From: Amoebidium appalachense
Taxonomy: Eukaryota > Ichthyosporea
DNA: 64,000 nucleotides
Direction of reading: 5' to 3'
Assembly (NCBI GenBank): GCA_963693365.1
Contig: CAVNZM010000017.1
Span: forward strand, 6,448,001 to 6,512,000
The position numbers were made by a program, and so were the translations under genes. Below the pieces are notes generated by a model, which saw only the letters and a list, made by a program, of their open reading frames with translations, was not told the origin of the DNA and did no database searches. How positions within the stretch are numbered: position 1 is the stretch's first letter; the number at the start of each line of letters is the position of its first letter. This document shows positions 1 to 30,466 of this stretch, piece by piece.

Positions 1-23
1 TCTGAGCCGGTTGACACACACAG

Positions 24-10350
<10,327 letters not shown>

Positions 10351-10457
10351 GTAGACAGAATGCGCGAAATATGTAAAACAAAAAGAAGAGGGGGGGTCTA
10401 TATGATGCATGCATGGAATGACTTACGTGCCGATGAAACTACAGTTATGATATGTAA

Positions 10458-10792
<335 letters not shown>

Positions 10793-10841
10793 TCGTTCCC
10801 TCCCTTTCTCTCTCTCTAACACACTCTCTCTGTGTGTGTTG

Positions 10842-10949
<108 letters not shown>

Positions 10950-11060
10950 TCGTTCCCTCCCTTTCTCTCTCTCTAACACACTCTCTCTGTTTGTGTTGTC
11001 TCTTTCTCTCTCTCTCTCTCTCCCCCTCTCTCCCCCTCTCTCTCCCTCTCTCTCTTTCGA

Positions 11061-11620
11061 ATGTAAGATAAGAAGGACCATCCCCGAACATACAATCTGG
11101 AGTGATAGCTATGTTTATCTAGGCCAATTAAATGCTAAATAATCAACAAAGAAAATGTGTACAGCTTCAACTTGTGTAAACTAACACCCTACGGTTGTAA
11201 AAGCAACATACGCCATGCTAGATTTGTGTTACATCACCATTCATTTGGTAGATTTTTACCGCGCTTTTCTTGTACAGAGAATAAAGTTGTTGTTGGCTGT
11301 GTGCAGTGGGAAAGTCATTTTACGTCCTATTGCCGTCATCGTGCATGTATGGCTTCAGCTATATCTAGTGTACGGTGATCCCGTTATATAGATACTGAGT
11401 TGTGCTACCGTAGTAATTAGTACATCATATATAAGGGTGTACGGAAATGCCCATATTTATAATCTTTAAGGGGGAAAAGATCACGGCTGTCTAGATTCTA
11501 ATCCAAACAGGCAAGAAAGCATCATAATAGGGTGACTGTGTTGCTGCCAGGGGGAAGGAATTCCGGAAGGAAGGGGGAGGGGTCGTGGGGCAGGGCCCGG
11601 AGGGGGGGGGGGGGGGGGGG
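11061..11620. other. Unique spacer without a recognisable gene
   Basis: Mixed-composition sequence with only short, unconvincing open frames. It ends in a G run that borders the TTG array. Confidence 0.6.
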
Positions 11621-17454
<5,834 letters not shown>

Positions 17455-17859
17455 TAAACTTATAAGGGAAAGGGAAAGGGAATATTGCCAACTGATAGAG
17501 TAAGAAGAATATCAAAAAGGGTCCTTCTATAAAAATTCAATCAAAGTTGTACGTTTGTTCAGTTTTCGAGGAGCTCGAGGGAAATGGCCCGTGAAATACA
17601 GGGGAAGCTTCGTTCGGGAAGAGCTAGAAAGGAGAGGGAGATGGGGTTGTGAAGGATGGTTCAGCTGAGCACATAGATAGCACCCTTACTAGTGTACTGT
17701 CGGTGCTGTGTGGTAGACGGTAGTTCCCACGAGGGCCTGCAAAGGTCCTCCGGGAAAAAACGTTATGTAATGAAATTATTAAAAAAGGAAAGAAAAAAAG
17801 GGGGGGGAAGAGGGAAAGGGAGGGAGGGAGGGAGGGAGGGAGGGGGGGGGGGGGGGGGG

Positions 17860-17924
<65 letters not shown>

Positions 17925-19002
17925 AGAGGCGGGGGGGGGGGGGGGTGGTCCTAAGACCCGGGATACTTCTATGTAATCACACACCGTGCAACCAGTAACA
18001 AATCATGAATATTTCAAACACTGTACAGTAAATACATACTGTACAGGTATCTAACTAAGGCAATTTGAAACAAAAAAGATGATCACACTCGATTCATGAG
18101 CTCTATTTAGTCACGTAGTATACATACTACTACGGATTCATCGATCAGAATCTGCTTGAGAGGCGTACAGCTTCCGTGGGCAACTCTACAAACCGAAGCA
18201 TGCTTAGATTTAGATACTCTTGAGATGCAATGTATACTGCGTACTTTGCAGTAAGGGGACATCTGGAAGTTTTCGAAGGGAAGTACAGGACGATCCGGAG
18301 AGCTGCCTCGTCAATATATCACGTGCCTCTCTTCCTCGTCGATTTTTCCTACATAGCTGGCTAGATCTCGAGGGCGTAACAGTCAGAACGTGTGTCAAGA
18401 CCTACATAACAGAGACAGCGTAACGTAAACCTGTACGTGTGTGGCACTGAGTTTTGTTATCAATATTAGCTGCAGGGCAGTACTACTGAGGTTGAACAAA
18501 TAGCCTATCATGCACCCAACAAAGTATGTTAACACAATTTGCTCAGGTGGTGTTATACATGTATGTGTTTTCTATGGACCAACAAACACTCGTCACCCTC
18601 CTTTTCTTCTGCGTTTATATATGACATCGTGTCACTTTCACACGTGCAACGCAGGCACGCACGAGATACTACGCCACATACAGGGTCATTCAGGATTAAG
18701 ATAATTCACCTATAAGAGAAGTAGTGCTAGATTTTTTTTTTAAAAAAAAAAAAAAAAAGATTCTAGGGGCTACCGAGGCTGGGGAAAAATAAGATAACGG
18801 GGAGGGGGGTGGGGGGTGGGGGAGAGGGGGAGGGGGGACGGGGGGGATTCGGAGGGGGACTGTGGCTTCCCTACTCATAATTAGTCTAGCTAGCTAGGCT
18901 AGTATTATTATTATTAGGCTGTGCACAAGAAAACCCTTTCTGTGCAGCAGATCCTATTTCTTGTCTGATTAGCCTCGTTACCAACCAACAGACCGAAAAA
19001 GC

Positions 19003-19087
<85 letters not shown>

Positions 19088-19169
19088 AACCGGCTAAGAA
19101 AGAGCGTAACACTTTACATTAATGGGTCCACGGTGCCCGGACAGGGACTCCCCGGCTCTACCGGGCTAT
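17455..19169. other. Intergenic sequence; no gene recognised
   Basis: Unique sequence with a (GA)n tract at about 17861-17922, T/A and G-rich runs at 18730-18860, and (TG)n at 19005-19086. Open frames are short and show no recognisable domain. Confidence 0.6.
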
Positions 19170-19281
19170 GCACCTTTCTGTGCGAAAATATGTGCATGTT
19201 TGTGTGTACGTTTGGTTTTTGTGTTCGTTTGTCACTGGGTGTTTGTGTGTGTGTGCCACGGTGTACACGTGTGTGTATCAC

Positions 19282-19312
<31 letters not shown>

Positions 19313-19408
19313 CTGCAGCCGGGCCACGGTGCACGGTGTGTGTGTGTGGCTCCCCTTCCCCGTTAAGAATTCTCCCCCCTCGCCTGTGGGTCCTTTTTTT
19401 GCGCAGCA

Positions 19409-19510
<102 letters not shown>

Positions 19511-19829
19511 GTGCGAAAGTGTGTGCATATGTCTGACGATGTGTACATTTGGATTTTGTGTTCGTTTGTCACTGGGTGTGTGTGTGTGTGTGGTGTGCGC
19601 GCGCGCGCCGCGTGACGTGTGTATATCAATGTGTGTGTGTGTGTACGCGTGTGTGTCCGTGTGACGGTGCAGTGCAGCCACGGTGTGTGTGTGCGTATCC
19701 CCCCCCACCCCCCCCCCCCCCCCCCCCCCCACCCCCCCTCCCCCTTTCCCCCTTTCCTCCCCCCCCCCCCCCCTCCCCCCCCGTCCTGTGGGTCCTCTTT
19801 ATGGGCGGGGAGTTTTTTTTTTTTTTTTT

Positions 19830-19868
<39 letters not shown>

Positions 19869-19900
19869 GCGCTGTGCCAAAATGTGTGTATGTCTGCGGG

Positions 19901-19978
19901 GAGGACGGGTTGGTGCAATGGTAAGATCTCTGCGTGTCAAGCTCAAAGTCGCAGGATCGATCCTGGTTACTTCCGATT
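19901..19978 (+). ncRNA. tRNA-Asp(GTC)-like SINE head with pol III boxes
   Basis: The A box TTGGTGCAATGG lies at 19910-19921 and the B box GGATCGATCC at 19954-19963. The middle reads TGCGTGTCAAGC, with GTC in the anticodon position, and the order resembles eukaryotic tRNA-Asp. The acceptor and anticodon stems contain mismatches, so it should not be a working tRNA. It more likely acts, or acted, as an internal pol III promoter of a SINE-type element. Confidence 0.55.
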
Positions 19979-20519
19979 TTTGTTCTGCCTCGACGGTCCA
20001 CCGGTCTGGCCGCCCCCTAGAAGTGGGAGACCAATCCGAGTCACCGGCCACGGTTCGGGTCAGCGTCCTGGGCATTCGCACTTTTGTCTTCCCGGCATGT
20101 GAATATGGTTTACCCCTTCTCGCCACTTGGATCAAGAAAGAGAGAACTAGAGCGCTTAAACCCTTGGCAAATTTCCTTGAAGCAGAAGTTGCCTCCTTTC
20201 TATCTAACTTGAACTGTTGTAAACCTGGGCCTGTAACGCTCTCGATATATGGTCTGGTCCCAATAGCTGCTAGAGTATCCCATCTCGCGCTGAAATTCAA
20301 TAAGCACATAAGCCGCTTAAAGAAGTATTTGCCCTCCCACCCTCTCTTCTCTATCCGACCAGTTCCCTCCTCACCTCTCCCCTCTTTCCTTCCCTCTCTC
20401 TCCCCTTCTCCCCTGGGCACAAATACAAATAAACCCCGCAATAGTGTGTGTGTGACTTTGGACTGCCACTTACTTATTAAACATGTAGACAACCACAAGA
20501 TAATCACGCAATATAACAA

Positions 20520-21014
20520 ATGGAAAAGATACCACACGACACTAGACCCGATGAAAGCATACACCTTGAAAAACTAAGCCTTATGCCTTGTTTTATATAT
20601 ACTGACCGCCTCAACCATATTGCCAAATATGGCACTCGCAAATGTATAACACCTAAATACATATTAGCTTCCTGTAGAACTGGTCTTTCTCTAGCTGATG
20701 GTATTATTGATCAATTACCACGCTTTTACTGTACACGTGCTATACAGTGGAGATCTAATAAGTATAAGGTGGCATCATTTGCATGCCCAAACAACACACA
20801 CACACACCAGTTTAACCGGTCATGTATCGCCAAATGTAGTTTGATAGACCACATAATACCGCAACACACACACGTCACATTCACAACAGACACCCAGAAA
20901 GATAGCCTACCTGTAAATTACAACATCCTTGATTTTATACTAAACACGCGTAACTACGACCTGTTTATTAGATGTATTGATTGGCTTGAGAAACACATCA
21001 CTACAAAATTCTAG
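20520..21014 (+). CDS. Hypothetical 164-residue ORF inside the inserted element
   Basis: An intronless ATG-to-TAG frame with balanced composition, two tryptophans and several cysteines. It ends in a plausible helical stretch (RCIDWLEKHITTKF) just before (CA)n. An overlapping frame upstream (to 20577) also has non-repetitive composition, so the element may once have carried a longer coding region, now frameshifted. I do not recognise a family; reverse transcriptase, endonuclease and transposase motifs are not apparent. Confidence 0.3.
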   Translation: MEKIPHDTRPDESIHLEKLSLMPCFIYTDRLNHIAKYGTRKCITPKYILASCRTGLSLADGIIDQLPRFYCTRAIQWRSNKYKVASFACPNNTHTHQFNRSCIAKCSLIDHIIPQHTHVTFTTDTQKDSLPVNYNILDFILNTRNYDLFIRCIDWLEKHITTKF

Positions 21015-21040
21015 CGCACGCGCACACACAAACACACACT

Positions 21041-21147
<107 letters not shown>

Positions 21148-21841
21148 CCAGCTGATACCGAGTGTCCCAGGGGAGCCCCTTTAAAAAAAAAAAAAAAAAA
21201 AAAGGGGAACCCCAACTAATTGATTTCTCCTTGTAGTCTTTATGGTGTCTCGTAGAGAAAGTAAACCCTGATATATAGTCATCACCCGACATCTATGTAC
21301 GTGATCATGATATACCGCTGAGGGGATATTCCGAGCAAAACCCCCCCCATACCTGAGACTGGTTTCTCTTTGCCTCGAGTAAACAGCGTAAACCCCCATG
21401 GGGTCTTCCCCTTTCAAGTCTTTATGTTTGTGAATGTGTCCCGGGTCGCTCCCGGCTGGTGTTGTTAAAGTGAGCTGTGCTCACTTCCCCACTAGCGTTG
21501 CTGGGCTAGAACCGTGGGATAAGGCGTACCTAAAAATAGTGCCAGTTGGGGTCAATTAGAATCCTGACTTATGAGTGTGCTATACAGTACGATCTGTGTC
21601 TAGGCGGAAGACGGTAAGCTCCCCTGAGGCAGTGCCTCGCCGGGAGTGAAACGTGATAAAATAAAAATAAAGAAAATAAAAAATAAAAAATGTGTATCAA
21701 TATGTCTGCGTGTTCATTTGGATTATGTGCTCGTTTGCCACTAGGTGTGTTTGCGTGTGTGGTGTGTGTGTGCACGTGTGTATCACAATGTGGGTGTGGT
21801 GTCTAGGTGTCTCCGTGTCACGGTGCACGGTGTGTGGGTGT

Positions 21842-21888
<47 letters not shown>

Positions 21889-21893
<5 letters not shown>

Positions 21894-21948
21894 CCTGCAG
21901 GTCCACCCCGACCGGTCCTGCGGGTCCTTCTTCTGGGCTGCGGGAGTT

Positions 21949-22017
<69 letters not shown>

Positions 22018-22072
22018 CCGCAGCCCAGAAGAAGGACCCGCAGGACCGGTCGGGGTGGACCTGCAGGACCGG
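21889..22072. repeat. Palindrome with 61-bp arms around a C/A homopolymer spacer
   Basis: Left arm 21889-21949 (from CCGGTCCTGCAGGTCC to GGGAGTTT) and right arm 22012-22072 (from AAACTCCC to CTGCAGGACCGG) are exact reverse complements. The 62-nt spacer is poly-C then poly-A. Outside the arms a poly-C run (from 21845) faces a mostly poly-G run (to 22108), extending the pairing to about 100 bp per side. Confidence 0.9.
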
Positions 22073-22108
<36 letters not shown>

Positions 22109-23955
22109 CGCAAGAGTAATGAACCAATGATTAGCTGAGAAACCTTTTTTTTGGCCCGGTCACTAAACCCTAATTATGACGTCCGCCGACTGGCCGAGGC
22201 TCCTGTACGGTACGGATCCCCCAACACTTCTAAGCGCTCCCGGGAATTTTAGACCCCGTTTGCATGTGTGTTTTCTTTTGACTGGATTTATTCGACGGAA
22301 AGATATGCAAGAATGCACGGCATACTGAGAAGACAATAAAAAAATTCACGAGTTATCCAGTAACAAGTGCATACTGAGATACCTGAACACTGTGTGAAAA
22401 TCATATAAATACTCAATGTGACGACCAACAGAATTCAACAAAAAGTCTAAAGTGGTCACATTGCCAGCCAGTGTAGCAGACACTCGTAGGGAAATTTAAG
22501 AGGTAAAACACGACAAAATTACAACGCCTCTGCACAACTTCCCAGGCAATATCAACATCAGAGCACCATACAGACTTACCTACTAGGGTGGTATCCATAC
22601 GTACAGCAGGAGCGTAACAGTTTGTAGCTAGTAACTACGGAAAATGGAGCCTCGTTATACGAAAATATCCATATTTGGTGTGAATTTAATAATTTTTACT
22701 ATATGTAGAACTACATGCAGTCCTATATCTGTAACGGAATTTTACGTGCCAAAAGGTCGAAACTGGAAAATCGTAAATCCCTTATACACATGCGACTCGC
22801 CCCACACATATGAGTTGTGGGGGATCCACCGGACGGTTACTCCATCCAATCGATTGAAAGGGGCGACTTGACGTCACACAGATCTGGATAGATCTGGACG
22901 TTTCCTTCCAATTTCATGTACATAATAATTAGGGCTTTTTATCCAACTTCACAATATAGAATATTATCACCCAAGGGCCATGTTAATATAATCTTGAACA
23001 GCAAAACTAAGCTGTTGCTCGTTGCCACTACTACTATTACTACCAGATTTCATTTTGTACATACACAAGAATCCACCTGAGACTTTTGTGGTGACGTCAG
23101 CACTTGCACGAGGCGCGGCTCGCGCATGCCTCGCCGCCCCGGCCCTTTGAAATTTGGAATATAATTTTGCTTGCATCTTTTGTTAAATAACATGCGCTAT
23201 ACAAATATGTGAATAATAAGCCTCGAAAACGGTGTAGATATAAGTTCTCCAGAAGCCAGAAGAGCTTTAGAAGGCACACTTGCAAGCTACACTTGCACCC
23301 GGGTGGCCGGGATTGGAGGTTGTGTGAGAGATAAAAACGATTGGTCCATTCCGCACCGTGCTGAACCCTCTAAACTCACAAGTGGGCCGTATAGCGAAGT
23401 AGGTTGAATTTACGATGTTAGTTAATGTAAAAAAGCCGAATCTACTTTATATACAGGTATAATAATACATCTTTAGAAAAATATAAATACTAAGTTATTT
23501 ATATAAATATATAATTTGTGCAATATAAAAATATGTCTGCAATATCATATATCTAATATCATAAATCTGAAACGTTTTTAAACCTCCGCATCAAGAAAGT
23601 TTAGGAGAGTCTAGAAGGAGATTAGGTTCGCCAATCGTCACTGGAGCTTTGGAACCATGGACCCAATCAAACGACGCTATGGCACAACATATTCTATGTA
23701 GTTTTCGAAAACATACGTCACGCAACTAGCCGGAGTTTCGCAGGAAACAAGGTTATATATCCATGAAACACGCACACCTGAGGCTCACAAAAGCACACAA
23801 GCACCCGCGTATATGCCTTCTACCACACCCAACACTAGAAACCAAAAAAAAAATCGATACATTGTTTGAAACGAGAAAGACAATAGCGTCGTTTTGCGTT
23901 GTGTTTGCTTGTAGACACACGGACCTCTATAGCTCCGTTTTGAGTTCTAGTTAGG
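22109..23955. other. Intergenic region upstream of the GATA gene
   Basis: Unique sequence, A+T-rich from about 23400 to 23580, with no recognisable gene, RNA or long repeat. The stretch directly before 23956 may hold the promoter of the GATA gene, but no diagnostic element can be assigned. Confidence 0.6.
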
Positions 23956-27235
<3,280 letters not shown>

Positions 27236-27480
27236 TAATAGCGGCCAATCATGATGGCGAGTTATAATTTGCGACCAATTGTGATAGTTTCACTCATTGC
27301 AGGCGCAAGGGTAGTGTGCATGTTCCGTGGATGTTACCGTGACACTAGAATTTTTTTCTAGGCCTTTCTCGAACTTGGATATTTATTTCCTTTTTTGGTC
27401 GTCTGACTGCTCTAGTGCCCCATCTTGCAGGCGCAAAGTGTGGGTGGACAGGGGCAGACGTACTCTGTGGCATGTGCGTG

Positions 27481-27538
<58 letters not shown>

Positions 27539-28169
27539 CTTTCTTTCTTTCTTTCTTTCTTTCTTTTTTTTTTTGGGGGGGGGGGGGGAGAAGAGAGAGG
27601 GCGAGGGAGAGAGGGGGAGGGGGGGGATGGTTGGGTTTACCAAACACCAACTATGAGTTTGAACTTTGTGAACTCCTTCATTTACTGCTCTGTATAGTAT
27701 TTACTGCTCTGTATAGTACTGTGATACGCTTGTACATGCACATTCAATTTGGATCGTGAGATGTCGCTGATGTAGTTTTCGACTGCACCTGTTGTGACAC
27801 GTGTATATATGTACGGGCCGTTAAAAGTTACAGATATTTTTTTTTTTGGAAAAATATCCAATTTCCTGTCTTTCTTTTCAGAATGTAGTTATCTTTTTCT
27901 GACCGCATCTGTTGTGACATGTTTAAAAGTTACATATATATATATATATATACATATATTTTGGAAACATATCCAATTTCCTGTCTTTCTTTTCAGAATG
28001 TAGGTATCTTTTTCTGACCGCATCTGTTGTGACATGTACATAAATGCATATCCCGTCACAGTAAGTGTTACGAATACTTTCCTTTTCTCAGAAAAATAAG
28101 CTAATTCCCGTTTTTTTTTTTCTCTCTTTCCCCCCCCCCCCCTTGTAGCCTAATATGGCGTTGCGTGTC
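27236..28169. other. 3' flank of the GATA gene with simple repeats
   Basis: It contains (TG)n at 27477-27537, a TTTC/poly-T/poly-G block to about 27590, and the tandem repeat listed next. No gene is recognised. Confidence 0.6.
27781..28037. repeat. ~118-bp tandem repeat, 2.2 copies
   Basis: Copies start at 27781, 27901 and 28016 with GACYGCAYCTGTTGTGACAY, and share CCAATTTCCTGTCTTTCTTT and CAGAATGTAG. The second copy carries an (AT)n insertion. Confidence 0.9.
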
Positions 28170-28204
28170 TTAGCAATTGCATCATTACTTGATGCAATTG
28201 CTAA
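28170..28204. repeat. Perfect 15-bp inverted repeat, 5-nt loop
   Basis: TTAGCAATTGCATCA at 28170-28184 pairs with its reverse complement at 28190-28204 around TTACT. It lies in the convergent GATA/ZRANB2 interval, but no T-run follows and no terminator role is claimed. Confidence 0.85.
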
Positions 28205-28522
28205 CTTTGGTTTAATCACACTGTTGTAAGCCATGTAGTACCGCGTATTGTATACGCGAGGCCTACTTAGGCAGCAATAACGAGCATGAAAAAATTTGTT
28301 AATGTAAAGTAAAGTTGAAGGCACTCCATACGACCTGTTCAAGTGCCCCCCCCCCCCCCCCCCCCCCCCAACACAAGCTGCCCCCCCTCCTCTCCCCCCC
28401 CCCCCACAAGCTGCCCCCCTCCCCACCCCCTTTCTCCCCCCCCCCCCCCCCCCCTCCAACACACACACACACACATGCACACACACACATGCACACACAC
28501 ACACACACGCACACACACACAC

Positions 28523-28555
<33 letters not shown>

Positions 28556-29110
28556 TGCACAAATGCACACAGACAACGGCACGTGCACCCACTCACCCAC
28601 CTCCTCTCTCTCTCCCGACTCCCTGTCCTAGGCTTGGTGTCAAACTTTTGCCAAAAAGGAAATTCATTCTATGACTGGGTTGTCGCAGGCACGTGCATGT
28701 CTATAATAAAACAATCAAAAGAGTAGGAATATATAATAAAACAATCAAAAAAGTAGGAATATATAATAAAAGAATAAAAAATTTGAATGTAGGCCTAAGG
28801 AATGTGTGACCAATGTACATGTCATGTACATCCCAACTATTGTATTCCGTCGTTTCCTCCGTTTCTGAAGGTATGTGTGTGTGTGTGTCCCAGAGCCAAC
28901 ACGTGCAAGTGCGTAACACGTGTGTATCACAGTGGTCCAGGTGTACTTCGGGGACTTGACTCAATGAGAAAGAGCGGTGAAGGGGGAGGGGGGAGGGGGG
29001 GGGGGGGGGAGGGGGGAGGGAGGGAGAGGGGTAATCTTATGATGAATGGGTGTCGTGGGTGTGGGTTGGTGTTGGTGGTGGCGGTGGTTGTGGTTAATTT
29101 GGGGGAAGAT

Positions 29111-29149
<39 letters not shown>

Positions 29150-30040
29150 GGGGGATGATGTGGAGATACATAAACATGATGAATGAGATATATTGGGGCT
29201 CGGCAGGTTGGTTTTCCGAACATGAAGCCACATTTATTATCACTCTCTACACGAAGGAGAATTCAATCCTAGCCTTGAATATAAGGAACAACACGTTCTT
29301 ATCAAGATAACATCTACCAAACATGGAATTGCATACCCAAAAAAGGCAACATCAGCAGCTCTTAAAGATAACATAAACAACTGTTGTCCAAATAACGGAT
29401 ATTTGGTAAGAAAAACCGAGGAAAAAAAACCGAAAATCCGACACCAAGATTGATAGAGAAATTGTGTGGAATGATAACTGTCATATTATAAACCGTTTGA
29501 AACCTACTCACACATACACCCTCGCTCCAACCAGTAGGGGAAGCGCCATCACACACAGCTCTATGTTCCAAACTGCACATATCCATACGCCGACTAGAAT
29601 GTTATCAAAAAAAAAAAATCGACCCATCCACATCACAAAAACTGTCACCACAGAAAGACAGTTAAGTCGACAACTTAGTGTGCTAACAAATATACAGGAC
29701 TTTGTACCAACTATGTGGTAGCAGACATAGAAACACATACACACACTCACACAGACACATGCACACATCACCGAAACAACGAAACATGACGTTGAATGGA
29801 CCGGTAGGGTTGGGAACAAGTGATGGAAAATGTGGTGGAAGAGAGAGACAGGGAGGCAGAGAAAGGAAGGGAAAGGGGGAGGCGAGTTAGGAAGTGAGGG
29901 GGAGGGGGAACAAGCAAATGGTATAGGGAGACAAAGTTGGGGTGGGTGGGTGGGTGGGTGGGTGGGTGGGGGGGGGGGGGGGGGGGGGGGGGGGGTGCGG
30001 AGGTGGTGGAGAGGGGAAAGAGAGAGATGGAGGGATGGGG
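28205..30040. other. Intergenic region between convergent GATA and ZRANB2 genes
   Basis: Poly-C/CA blocks at 28345-28560, three short A+T-rich repeats at 28703-28780, poly-G runs at 28981-29153, unique sequence at 29154-29890 and a GGGT/poly-G block at 29940-29995. AATAAA on the minus strand at 29233-29238 is a distant candidate poly(A) signal for ZRANB2. No gene is recognised. Confidence 0.55.
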
Positions 30041-30126
30041 TTAGCGCCGCCTTGGGGGCGAGCGACTGTCACGGGAATACCGACGAGGGGGGCTGCGGGA
30101 ATAGGACCTACGGCGGGGAGAACGGG

Positions 30127-30183
<57 letters not shown>

Positions 30184-30235
30184 TGTGTGTGTGGGCATGT
30201 GTGCATGTGAGCGCAACCACACAGTGGTGTGTCTG

Positions 30236-30271
<36 letters not shown>

Positions 30272-30430
30272 GTGTGTGGGCATGTGTGTGTGTGCAGGCA
30301 TTCGCCTGCTTGCTCGTCCATGAACGAGCACAGCATAAGCAACAGCTGCCCCCCCTCCCCCCCCCCCCCCCCCCCTTCCCTCCCACACACACACCCTCAT
30401 CCACCCATCCCCCCCCCCCCCCCCCTCCCC

Positions 30431-30466
<36 letters not shown>

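Noticed and set aside
11157-11378. 73-codon frame between the CT tract and the TTG array
   Set aside because: No recognisable domain, length expected by chance and no supporting splice or neighbour evidence.
19901-19978. Functional tRNA-Asp gene
   Set aside because: Too many stem mismatches, no clear T-run terminator, and it forms the head of an inserted element.
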